From an uncultured Opitutia bacterium (lineage in GTDB: Bacteria; Verrucomicrobiota; Verrucomicrobiia; Opitutales; Opitutaceae): a stretch of DNA of 64,000 nucleotides. The stretch covers positions 28,088-92,087 of the forward strand of contig CAIRTK010000071.1 of NCBI GenBank assembly GCA_903881475.1. Reading direction: 5' to 3'. Shown piece after piece: positions 18,599-25,531 of the stretch (its first letter is position 1; the number at the start of each line of letters is the position of its first letter). Made by a program: the position numbers and the translations under genes. The notes below the pieces were generated by a model. That model had not been told where the DNA came from, did no database searches, and saw only the letters and a list, made by a program, of their open reading frames with translations.

Positions 18599-18853
18599 TC
18601 AGCCTCCGGCCACCGGCGGGATGAACACCACGCGGTCGCCCGACTGCAACGGTGTCTCCATGGTCGCGTAGCGTTCGTTGATCGCAACCCGCAGCAGGCC
18701 GGCGGGAAACTGGAGCCCGCGGCCGGCCTGCAGCTCCCGATAGAGTTCCGCGGGCGTGCGGGCCGCCGTGGCGCAGTCCAAAGCGGAAACGCCGGCCTGC
18801 TCGCGCAGCACGGCGAAAAATTTAACCTGAACCTGGCGCGGGGAGTCAGCCAT
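18599..18853 (-). CDS. moaD: Molybdopterin synthase small subunit MoaD
   Basis: MoaD is the ubiquitin-like sulfur carrier of molybdopterin synthase. The 84-residue protein has the beta-grasp pattern, QVQVKFFAVLREQAG at the start and GDRVVFIPPVAGG at the end. The terminal Gly-Gly is the residue pair adenylated by MoeB and converted to thiocarboxylate. The gene lies between moaA (7 bp upstream) and the fused MoaE-MoeB-rhodanese gene (4 bp downstream). All of its direct partners are therefore made from the same message. Confidence 0.93.
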   Translation of the reverse strand: MADSPRQVQVKFFAVLREQAGVSALDCATAARTPAELYRELQAGRGLQFPAGLLRVAINERYATMETPLQSGDRVVFIPPVAGG

Positions 18854-18860
18854 GGCCGGT

Positions 18861-19841
18861 TCAACCGCCGATTTCCGACATCCCGCGCGTGGTGGGGATG
18901 AGATGCTGCTCGAGCCCGTGGCCCCACGGCTTGTCGAACACCGCTTCGCGGATGCGGGCCGTAATCGCGGCATCGTCGGCGCCCCCGCGCAGCAGGGGCC
19001 GGAGATCCACCTCAGTGTCGCGCAGCAGGCAGAGGCGCAGCAGTCCCTCGGCGGTGAGGCGCAGCCGGTTGCAATCGGCGCAGAAGGGCTTGGACACCGG
19101 ACTGATGAAACCGATGCAGCCCGCGGCGCCGGCGATGCGGTAGAGGCGAGCCTCGCCATCGAGCCGGCCGTGGTTGACCAGCTCGAGCGGACCGTAGGCC
19201 GCCGTGAGCACGGCGTGCAGCTCCTCCTCGGTCACCATGCTGTGGGTCTGGAACCCGGCGTTGTTGCCGAAGGGCATCTGCTCGATGAAGCGGACCTGCC
19301 ACGGCTGCTCCAGCGTATAGCGGGCGAGTGCGACGACATCCGCGCGGTCATTGTTGCCGCGAGAGACCACAGCGTTGAGCTTCACGCGCAACCCGGCGCG
19401 CGCGGCGGCATCAAGCCCGGCCAGCACGCGCTCCAGTTTGCCCCAGCGGGTGATCTGGCGGAATTTCTCCGGGTCGAGCGTATCGAGGGAAATGTTAACC
19501 GAGCGCAGGCCGGCGGCGCGCAGCGGCGCGGCGAGTTCGTCGAGCAGGATGCCGTTGGTCGTCAGCCCGATGGTCTCGATGCCGGGCGTGCGCGCGGCGT
19601 GGCCGACGAGGTCGACCAGCGCAGGCCGCAGCGTGGGCTCACCACCGGTGAAGCGGATCTTGCGGAAGCCGACGGCGGCAAACAGGCCGATCAGCCGCCG
19701 CAGTTCGTCGTCGGAGAGCAGTTCCTCGCGCGGACGGAAGGTCATCTTCTCCGGCATGCAGTACACGCAGCGGAGGTTGCAGGCATCCGTGAGGGAGATG
19801 CGGAGGTAGTCGATGTCGCGGTTGTAGCGGTCGAAGGGCAT
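18861..19841 (-). CDS. moaA: GTP 3',8-cyclase MoaA
   Basis: MoaA is the radical SAM enzyme that turns GTP into the cyclic precursor of molybdopterin, together with MoaC. The 326-residue protein has the SAM cluster motif CNLRCVYC (Cys 21, 25, 28). It also has the C-terminal second cluster CADCNRLRLT...LRLC and the C-terminal Gly-Gly (EIGG) needed for activity. FTGGEPTLR is the SAM-binding strand. It lies between mogA (3 bp) and moaD (7 bp) in one tight minus-strand run. Confidence 0.97.
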   Translation of the reverse strand: MPFDRYNRDIDYLRISLTDACNLRCVYCMPEKMTFRPREELLSDDELRRLIGLFAAVGFRKIRFTGGEPTLRPALVDLVGHAARTPGIETIGLTTNGILLDELAAPLRAAGLRSVNISLDTLDPEKFRQITRWGKLERVLAGLDAAARAGLRVKLNAVVSRGNNDRADVVALARYTLEQPWQVRFIEQMPFGNNAGFQTHSMVTEEELHAVLTAAYGPLELVNHGRLDGEARLYRIAGAAGCIGFISPVSKPFCADCNRLRLTAEGLLRLCLLRDTEVDLRPLLRGGADDAAITARIREAVFDKPWGHGLEQHLIPTTRGMSEIGG

Positions 19842-19844
19842 CGG

Positions 19845-20336
19845 TTACGTCCGGAGTTTGGGCCGGAAACCCGCGATGTGGTCCAGCGCCTCGGCGATGG
19901 CCGGGACGAGGAGCGGCAGGCACTCGGCCACGGCGGTGGGCCGGCCGGGAAGATTGATGATCAACGCCCGCCCGCGGATGCCCGCGGTGGCCCGGGACAG
20001 GATCGCGGTCTTCACGGTCGCATAGCTCGTCAGGCGCATGATCTCGCCGAAACCCGGCAGCTCCTTCTCCAGCACGGCGCGCGTGGCCTCGGGGGTGAAA
20101 TCGCGCGCCGACGGTCCCGTGCCGCCGGCGGTCAGCACGAGCAGGCATTGCTCCTCGTCCACCAGCCGGCGCAGTTCCGCTTCGAGCTTGGACTGATCGT
20201 CGGCCAGCAGCACGCGGGTCCACTCCAGCGGCTCGGCGAACGCCTGCTCGACGATGCGCTCGATCTCCGGGCCGCTCGCGTCGGGATAGACGCCGGCGGC
20301 GGCACGGTCGCTGAGTTTTACGCGGGCGACTTTCAT
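19845..20336 (-). CDS. mogA: Molybdopterin adenylyltransferase, MogA/MoaB family
   Basis: This 163-residue protein of the MogA/MoaB fold adenylylates molybdopterin before molybdate insertion. Seen are the [18 protein letters not shown] loop, the family signature, and [20 protein letters not shown] with the binding-site Ser and Pro residues. The start ATG at 20336 overlaps the moaC stop (ATGA), which indicates translational coupling. Whether to call it MogA or MoaB cannot be settled from motif alone. A moeA gene, the usual partner, is not in the window. Confidence 0.92.
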   Translation of the reverse strand: MKVARVKLSDRAAAGVYPDASGPEIERIVEQAFAEPLEWTRVLLADDQSKLEAELRRLVDEEQCLLVLTAGGTGPSARDFTPEATRAVLEKELPGFGEIMRLTSYATVKTAILSRATAGIRGRALIINLPGRPTAVAECLPLLVPAIAEALDHIAGFRPKLRT

Positions 20337-20797
20337 GACTTCCGTTTCTCGACGACGCGGATGCCGCCGATGGACATGCCTTTGTCGACCGCCTTGCACA
20401 TGTCGTAGAGCGTCAGCGCCGTCACGGACACCGCGGTCAGGGCCTCCATCTCGACGCCGGTCTTGCCGGTCGTGCGGGCGGTCGCCTTCACGACGATGCC
20501 GTCGGGCTCGACCTTGAACTCGATCTCCACCGCGGTGAGCGCGAGCGGATGGCAGAGGGGAATGAGCGTGCTGGTGGCCTTGGCCGCCTGGATGCCGGCG
20601 ATCTTCGCGACCGTGAGCACGTCGCCCTTCGGCAGGGCCTTCGCGCGCAGTTGCCGGATGGTCGCCGGGTCGCACGTCAGCCGGCCCACCGCCACCGCCT
20701 CGCGGACCGAATCGGGCTTCGCTCCCACGTCCACCATCCGGGCATTGCCCGTGGCATCGAGGTGGCTGAAGCCGGTGGAGGAAGTGGAGGATTTCAT
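20333..20797 (-). CDS. moaC: Cyclic pyranopterin monophosphate synthase MoaC
   Basis: MoaC converts the MoaA product into cyclic pyranopterin monophosphate. The 154-residue protein keeps the whole family core: [14 protein letters not shown] at the start, [13 protein letters not shown] with catalytic His, and [20 protein letters not shown] near the end. It appears to open the mo-cofactor run (moaC, mogA, moaA, moaD, the fusion). The gap upstream, to modC, contains the 20833-20928 repeat. Confidence 0.97.
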   Translation of the reverse strand: MKSSTSSTGFSHLDATGNARMVDVGAKPDSVREAVAVGRLTCDPATIRQLRAKALPKGDVLTVAKIAGIQAAKATSTLIPLCHPLALTAVEIEFKVEPDGIVVKATARTTGKTGVEMEALTAVSVTALTLYDMCKAVDKGMSIGGIRVVEKRKS

Positions 20798-20832
20798 GGG
20801 AGACGGTAGCGGGGTAATTCAGTCGGATATTT

Positions 20833-20928
20833 ACCACGAAAAGCACGAACGACACGAAAGGAGAAATTCGGCACGGGCGCAGTCTCTTCAGACGGTATTA
20901 TTTTCGTGGTGTTGGTGTGTTTCGTGGT
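20833..20928. repeat. ACCACGAAA/TTTCGTGGT inverted repeat
   Basis: ACCACGAAA (20833-20841) and TTTCGTGGT (20920-20928) bound a 96-bp element of CACGAA-type half-repeats. It lies between modC and moaC and separates the uptake and synthesis groups. Relatives are at 28287-28370 and 9649-9676. Confidence 0.7.
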
Positions 20929-20953
20929 GACCTTCCGATGGCACGGAGTCGGC

Positions 20954-21697
20954 TCAAGCCGCTCCATCCTTGAGTGGACTGACATCAGCCGGTTTTGCCA
21001 GCTCATGATGCGGCCGCGGGCTGACGACAAACAACCCTGCAGGCGGGCCGCGCCGCACACAGCGGCCCTGCTCCAGCACGAGCACGTCATCACAAAGCGC
21101 AACTATCTCATCCGCGCTGTGGCTCACGAGCAGCATCGGAATCTTGAACTCGTCGCGGATCAGCCGCAGGTAGGGCAGGATCTGGTCCTTGAGTTCGCGA
21201 TCGAGGCTGGCCAAGGGCTCGTCGAGCAGGAGCAGGTGCGGCGCCGCCAGGAGGGCGCGGCCAAAGGCCACGCGCTGGCGTTCGCCGCCCGACAGCGACC
21301 CGATGCGGCGCGCGACCAGTGACCCGAGGTTCAGCACGTCGCGGACGTGCTCGTAGGAGATGCCCGGACGGGTGGCGCGGGGGCGCGACCGCTGGCTGTA
21401 GCACAGATTCTCCTGCACATTGAGGTGGGTGAACAGGGCCGAGTCCTGCGGGACAAACCCCACTCCGCGGCTCTCCGGCGGCCGGAAGACGAGGGCAGCG
21501 GAATCGGTGAGCACGACGCCATCGAGGCTGATAAGTCCGTCCGCCGGCCGGCGCAACCCGGCGATGGTCTCGAGCAAAGAGGTCTTGCCCGCGCCCGAGG
21601 CGCCGAACAGACCCGTGACGGGTGCGTCCAGCCGCGCATCGAGTTCAAGGGAAAACGAGGCCAGCGGGAGCCGCAGGCGGGTAATCTCCAGGCTCAT
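20954..21697 (-). CDS. modC: Molybdate ABC transporter ATP-binding protein ModC
   Basis: This 247-residue ABC ATPase powers molybdate import. It has Walker A GASGAGKTSLLE near residue 32, signature LSGGERQRVAFGRALL and Walker B HLLLLDEPLASLD. The start ATG at 21697 overlaps the modB stop. Standard ModC proteins are about 350 residues and end in a TOBE/Mop domain that senses molybdate. Here the protein stops soon after the H-loop region, so that domain is missing. Confidence 0.92.
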   Translation of the reverse strand: MSLEITRLRLPLASFSLELDARLDAPVTGLFGASGAGKTSLLETIAGLRRPADGLISLDGVVLTDSAALVFRPPESRGVGFVPQDSALFTHLNVQENLCYSQRSRPRATRPGISYEHVRDVLNLGSLVARRIGSLSGGERQRVAFGRALLAAPHLLLLDEPLASLDRELKDQILPYLRLIRDEFKIPMLLVSHSADEIVALCDDVLVLEQGRCVRRGPPAGLFVVSPRPHHELAKPADVSPLKDGAA

Positions 21698-22362
21698 GCC
21701 GCCACCCTCCGCAGCAACCGCTCGCTGCACCAAACGGCCACGAACGCTAGAGCCACCGAAACCGCCAGGAAGGCGGCCGCCTCACCGTCGCGGCCGAGTT
21801 CGACCGAGTGGTAGATAGACAGCGACAGCGTCTCCGTCTTGCCGGGAATAAACCCGGCCACCATCACCGTCGCCCCGAACTCACCCAGCGCGCGGGCAAA
21901 CGCCAGCACCGCGCCCGCAATCACGCCCGGCCGCGCCAGCGGCAGGGTGATGGTCCAAAACACGCGCCACGGCCCGGCGCCGAGCGTGCGGGCCACGTGC
22001 TCGACGCGGGGACTGACGTTCTCAAAGGCCACCCGGGCGGTGCGCACCAGCAGCGGAAACGACATGACCGCGGTCGCGATCACGACCGCCTTCCACGTGA
22101 ACACGATCTCGATGCCGAGGCTGTTCTCCAGCCAATGCCCAAGCAGGCCGCGCCGGCCGAAGAGGTGCAGGAGAATCAGGCCGGTGGCCACCGGCGGGAT
22201 CACCAGCGGGAGGGCGACGAGGGTCTCGACGATTGACTTGCCCGGCCATTGGCGCCGGGCCAGCAGCCAGGCCAGCGCGATGCCGGGCGGCAGGATCACC
22301 AGCGTGCTGGTGACCGCGACCCACGCCGTGAACCAGGTGACCTGCCAGAGATCGGACGACAC
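21694..22362 (-). CDS. modB: Molybdate ABC transporter permease ModB
   Basis: This 222-residue inner-membrane permease has five or six hydrophobic segments and the EAA-type cytoplasmic loop ARTLGAGPWRVFWTITLPLA, which contacts the ATPase. The first segment region (WFTAWVAVTSTLVILPPGIA) is characteristic of ModB. It overlaps modC by 4 bp (ATGA) and follows modA after 6 bp. Confidence 0.95.
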   Translation of the reverse strand: MSSDLWQVTWFTAWVAVTSTLVILPPGIALAWLLARRQWPGKSIVETLVALPLVIPPVATGLILLHLFGRRGLLGHWLENSLGIEIVFTWKAVVIATAVMSFPLLVRTARVAFENVSPRVEHVARTLGAGPWRVFWTITLPLARPGVIAGAVLAFARALGEFGATVMVAGFIPGKTETLSLSIYHSVELGRDGEAAAFLAVSVALAFVAVWCSERLLRRVAA

Positions 22363-22368
22363 GGGAAA

Positions 22369-23130
22369 TCAGAGCTGCGGGACAAAGCCGAACTTGGCGA
22401 ACACGGCCCGGCCCTCGACCGAGGCCAGCAGAGCCAGGAAGCGCGCGGCGCCCGCAGGATTCCTGCCGCCCACGATCAGGGCCACGGGGTAGGAAATACG
22501 CGGGCCGTCGGCAGCGGGAATCTCATGAGCCACCTTCACCTTGCGCGAAATCAACGCGTCCGTCTTGTACACGATGCCGGCGTCGGCGTTGCCGCTCTCG
22601 ACGGCAGCGAGCGCGCCGCGGACATTTTCGGTGGACACAATCTTCGCGAGGACAGCCGTCCACCAGCCCTTTTTCTGGAGGTATTCGCGGGCATAGATGC
22701 CCGCCGGCACCGTGGCCGGCTCGGCGATCGCCACGCGCCGCACTGCCGGGCCGGTCAGGTCGGCGGCTGATTTCAGCACCAGGGTGCTGTCGGCCGCGAC
22801 CACGATGACGAGCGTGTTGCCCAGCACGCTCCGCCGCGTGGCCGGGACGATCAGGCCGGCCTTGGCAAGGTCGTCCATCTTGGCCTCATCCGCCGAGAAA
22901 AACAGATCGGCCGGCGCCCCGGCCTTGATCTGGCGGGCGAGCGTGCTGGAGGCCGCGAGATTCAAGTGCACGGTGTCGCCGGTCGCCTTCTGGTAGCTGG
23001 CGGCGAGGACCTGCAGCGCGTCGGACAGACTCGCAGCGGCGAAGACGTTCAACTCGGCGGCAAAGGCCGAACCCGTCGCGGCGAGCACGATGAGCAGCAG
23101 GCATTGGGTGGCGGGACGGCGCAGGTTCAT
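22369..23130 (-). CDS. modA: Molybdate-binding periplasmic protein ModA
   Basis: This 253-residue solute-binding protein delivers molybdate or tungstate to ModBC. It has a cleavable signal peptide (LLLIVLAATGSAFA). The mature ModA blocks are NVFAAASLSDALQVLAASY, the oxyanion-contacting NLAASSTLARQI, ADLFFSADEAKMDDL and DAGIVYKTDAL. It lies 2 bp from the preceding molybdopterin-fold gene and 6 bp from modB. Confidence 0.96.
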   Translation of the reverse strand: MNLRRPATQCLLLIVLAATGSAFAAELNVFAAASLSDALQVLAASYQKATGDTVHLNLAASSTLARQIKAGAPADLFFSADEAKMDDLAKAGLIVPATRRSVLGNTLVIVVAADSTLVLKSAADLTGPAVRRVAIAEPATVPAGIYAREYLQKKGWWTAVLAKIVSTENVRGALAAVESGNADAGIVYKTDALISRKVKVAHEIPAADGPRISYPVALIVGGRNPAGAARFLALLASVEGRAVFAKFGFVPQL

Positions 23131-23132
23131 GG

Positions 23133-23678
23133 TCAGGGTTGGGACTTCGGCAGGGCGACGCGTTTACGCTCGCCGGTCGCCAGCGAGATTACCTCCATCG
23201 AAAGCACTTGTCGGATGGACCGGGCAGGACGCTTGTCACCGGGGCAAACCAGCCGCAGCGGCCCTGCAGTCGCGGGTAGCGGCGCCCCGTCCATGTGGTC
23301 AGCCAGCAGGATGGTCTGTTCGCGGAAAGCGGGGTCGAACTCCGCCAGCGAAAACACAACGACGTAGCCGTCCGCCGCGCGCACCCGGACCACGAGCGCC
23401 AGGGCGGCGCCGCGGAATTTCTCGCCCTGCGGCATGCCGACCAGCGCCAGCACATCGCGGGCGGCCACGCCGCGATAGTGGTGCGGTTTCCCGTGGTCCA
23501 CAACGTCGGCTGCCACCGGAGCCAGCTGGGCGAGATCGGCCGCGGATACCTCCTTGTGCTGGTCGCCAAACGTGACACTGAGCAGGGAATCGGCGGCCCT
23601 CAGACCCGGGGAGGCTAGAGCGCAGAGTGCCAGCAGCCAGACGGAGCGGATGAGTCTGGAATGAAACGGAAGCCTCAT
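23133..23678 (-). CDS. Exported protein resembling a molybdopterin-oxidoreductase domain
   Basis: This 181-residue product has a signal peptide (LIRSVWLLALCALASPGLRA) and a single soluble domain. The stretch TAGPLRLVCPGDKRPARSIR, preceded by YVVVFSLAEFDP, resembles the molybdopterin-binding fold of YedY/sulfite-oxidase-like proteins. It is much shorter, and the molybdenum-ligand Cys setting is not evident. It is the first gene of the mod run and ends 2 bp before modA, so a role with molybdate or the cofactor is likely. That role is inferred from context. ATG at 23678 was chosen over an upstream one because it sits at the signal peptide. Confidence 0.78.
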   Translation of the reverse strand: MRLPFHSRLIRSVWLLALCALASPGLRAADSLLSVTFGDQHKEVSAADLAQLAPVAADVVDHGKPHHYRGVAARDVLALVGMPQGEKFRGAALALVVRVRAADGYVVVFSLAEFDPAFREQTILLADHMDGAPLPATAGPLRLVCPGDKRPARSIRQVLSMEVISLATGERKRVALPKSQP

Positions 23679-23728
23679 GCGCCCATGACTGGGCGAAGCC
23701 ACCGATCTCTTCAAGAGAATAGGTCGGC

Positions 23729-23815
23729 ATTGTCATCGCGAATCCGGCACAGATGGGTGCGGCAATCCAGCTAGATTGCTTCGTCGCCCGCTACGCGGGC
23801 TCCTCGCAATGACAA
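23729..23815. repeat. REP-like palindrome in the mod/modE divergent region
   Basis: ATTGTCATCGCGA (23729-23741) and the complement of TCGCAATGACAA (23804-23815) form outer arms. Inside, GCCCGC and GCGGGC make an inner stem within 23774-23803. I recognise the 23774-23815 sequence as a REP element common in many proteobacterial and other genomes. It occupies most of the promoter space between modE and the mod genes. Confidence 0.75.
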
Positions 23816-23876
23816 ATGGTCCCCACCCACCCCTGATTCTGTTTGCTAGCCAGCGCCGGCCAAATTGCATCGGCCC

Positions 23877-24233
23877 ATGCCCGCCAAGGTAATCTCGGTC
23901 GTGCCCCGGCTCCGCCTCTACCGCGGGCGCAGCTTTGCTTTCGGGCCGGGCAAAGCGGACCTGCTGGAGCACATCGCGCGCACCGGCTCGATCAGCGAGG
24001 CCGCCAAGGCGATGGAGATGTCGTACATGAAGGCGTGGACCCTGGTGAAGAGCCTCGAGCGCGGCTTCACCGAGCCGCTCGTGATCAAGAGCCGCGGCGG
24101 CCATGCCCGCGGCGGCGCCGTCCTCTCGGACACCGGCCGCAAGGTGCTGGCCGTCTACCGGGAGATGGAGGCCGCGAGCCGGGAGGCGACGCAAGACTTC
24201 AGTGCGCGGTTTAACGGGCTGCTCAAGCCATAG
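23877..24233 (+). CDS. ModE-type molybdate regulator, DNA-binding domain only
   Basis: This 118-residue protein matches the N-terminal winged helix of ModE: SFAFGPGKADLLEHIARTGS, then ISEAAKAMEMSYMKAWTLVK, where the recognition helix lies, and the wing GGHARGGAVLSDTGRKVL. Full ModE (about 260 residues) adds two Mop domains that bind molybdate. These are absent, so either another protein senses molybdate or the domain responds indirectly. It is read divergently from the mod operon, the place expected for its regulator. A canonical ModE palindrome (TATATA-type) was not found between them. Confidence 0.87.
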   Translation: MPAKVISVVPRLRLYRGRSFAFGPGKADLLEHIARTGSISEAAKAMEMSYMKAWTLVKSLERGFTEPLVIKSRGGHARGGAVLSDTGRKVLAVYREMEAASREATQDFSARFNGLLKP

Positions 24234-24259
24234 GCAGGGTCTTCAAACCCTTCAGTGGA

Positions 24260-24286
24260 TGGGCAGGCACGGGACGTGCCTGCCCA
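24260..24286. repeat. GGGCAGGCACG hairpin, third copy
   Basis: TGGGCAGGCACG (24260-24271) and CGTGCCTGCCCA (24275-24286) are perfect arms around GGA. It is the same element as the paired copies at 16887-16999 and lies between the converging modE-type and mbfA genes. Confidence 0.75.
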
Positions 24287-24327
24287 CCTTCTCGCCGTTC
24301 CACAAAAGTAATTTGCAGACATAAACT

Positions 24328-25281
24328 TCAGCCCGAACCGATCAGCCATCCGGTCAGGAACACCAGCACGCCGCCCACGACCACTTGGAAGATCGCTGAG
24401 AGCAGCGGGGTGTCCATGTAGCGGCGGCGCAGCCAGGAGATCACGGCGAGTTCGACCGCCACGACGACAAGCGCGATGCTCGTCGCGAGGTGAAAGTCAC
24501 GGATGAGGTACGGCAGCGTGTGGCCGAGTCCGCCCAGGGCGGTCATCAGCCCGCAGACCGTGCCGCGCACCCACGGGGTGCCGCGGCCGCTGAGCTTGCC
24601 GTCGTCCGACAGCGCCTCCGCGAAGCCCATGCTGATGCCCGCGCCGACCGACGCCGCGAGGCCAACCTTAAAGGTTTCCGAGGTGCTCCCGGTCGCGAAA
24701 GCCGCGGCGAACAGCGGCGCGAGCGTGGACACCGAGCCGTCCATCAGCCCGGCCAGGCCCGGCTGCACGAAACGCAGCACAAACAGCCGGCGCGCCGCGG
24801 AGTCCTCGTGATTCAATTCGCCCGACGCGGCCTGGGCCGCCGTGAATTCGCCGGCCGCAGATTCGTGCCGGCCTTCCTCCTGGGCGAGGTCGCCCAACAG
24901 CTGACGGACCCCCGCGTCCGTGGTCCGCAGAATGGCCGCCTCATAAAAGCGCCGCGCCTGGATCTCCATCAACTCCGCCTCCTCGCGCATCTGCTCCGGC
25001 CGGAAAGCCTGGGTAAGCCACGCGGAGCGGCGCACGACGAAGCCCTTCACGTCCTGCCGCCGGATCAGCGGGATGTGCTCGCCGAACCGCTGGCGGTAGA
25101 GATCGATCAGCCGGCGCCGGTGTCCATCCTCCTCCACCGCCATGTGGTCGAACAGCTCGGCCGAGGCGGGAAAATCCTTCCGGAGCGATTCGGCGAAGTC
25201 ACGGTAGATGCGGCTGTCTTCCTCCTCGGCCGTGACGGCGAGGGCGAGAATCTGGGCTTCAGTCAGGTCGCGAAAGTGCAT
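24328..25281 (-). CDS. MbfA-like membrane-bound ferritin with VIT1 domain
   Basis: This 317-residue protein joins an N-terminal ferritin-like four-helix domain to a C-terminal VIT1/CCC1 membrane domain. The first half has the paired E..H metal signature ([32 protein letters not shown]). The membrane half has [20 protein letters not shown], the VIT motif, and about five hydrophobic segments. MbfA exports iron in alpha-proteobacteria under acid or peroxide stress. The start is ATG 25281; a TTG 6 bp upstream is possible. It stands alone. Confidence 0.9.
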   Translation of the reverse strand: MHFRDLTEAQILALAVTAEEEDSRIYRDFAESLRKDFPASAELFDHMAVEEDGHRRRLIDLYRQRFGEHIPLIRRQDVKGFVVRRSAWLTQAFRPEQMREEAELMEIQARRFYEAAILRTTDAGVRQLLGDLAQEEGRHESAAGEFTAAQAASGELNHEDSAARRLFVLRFVQPGLAGLMDGSVSTLAPLFAAAFATGSTSETFKVGLAASVGAGISMGFAEALSDDGKLSGRGTPWVRGTVCGLMTALGGLGHTLPYLIRDFHLATSIALVVVAVELAVISWLRRRYMDTPLLSAIFQVVVGGVLVFLTGWLIGSG

Positions 25282-25410
25282 CGTCAACCTTTGAATAGAG
25301 CCGCGAGGCGACGTGAATCAACGCGAATGAAAAGAGACTGAGTCTCTGGGAGAGGAACGTCGCGATCCCGGTCTTGAAACGGGATTCATTCCCAAACCTC
25401 CGATCATTTC

Positions 25411-25490
25411 ACAGGAGGTAACGGAGAGAACGGAGAGCGGATTCACCAAGGCAAACCCATCAACTCTCGGTTTCCTCCGTTACCTCCTGT
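25411..25490. repeat. 16-bp inverted repeat between mbfA and the GH38 gene
   Basis: ACAGGAGGTAACGGAG (25411-25426) and CTCCGTTACCTCCTGT (25475-25490) are perfect complements. The element fills much of the 250-bp gap 25282-25531, downstream of the GH38 gene and upstream of mbfA. I see no gene in that gap. The element could serve as the operon's terminator, though no T-run follows. Confidence 0.8.
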
Positions 25491-25531
25491 AAAAACAGAT
25501 CGGCATCCAGGAATTTTGAGCGCTCTTCCAA

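Noticed and set aside
18595..18927. N-terminal extension of the MoaE fusion to 18927
   Set aside because: That stretch is moaD read in another frame. MoaE homology begins at the ATG at 18594.
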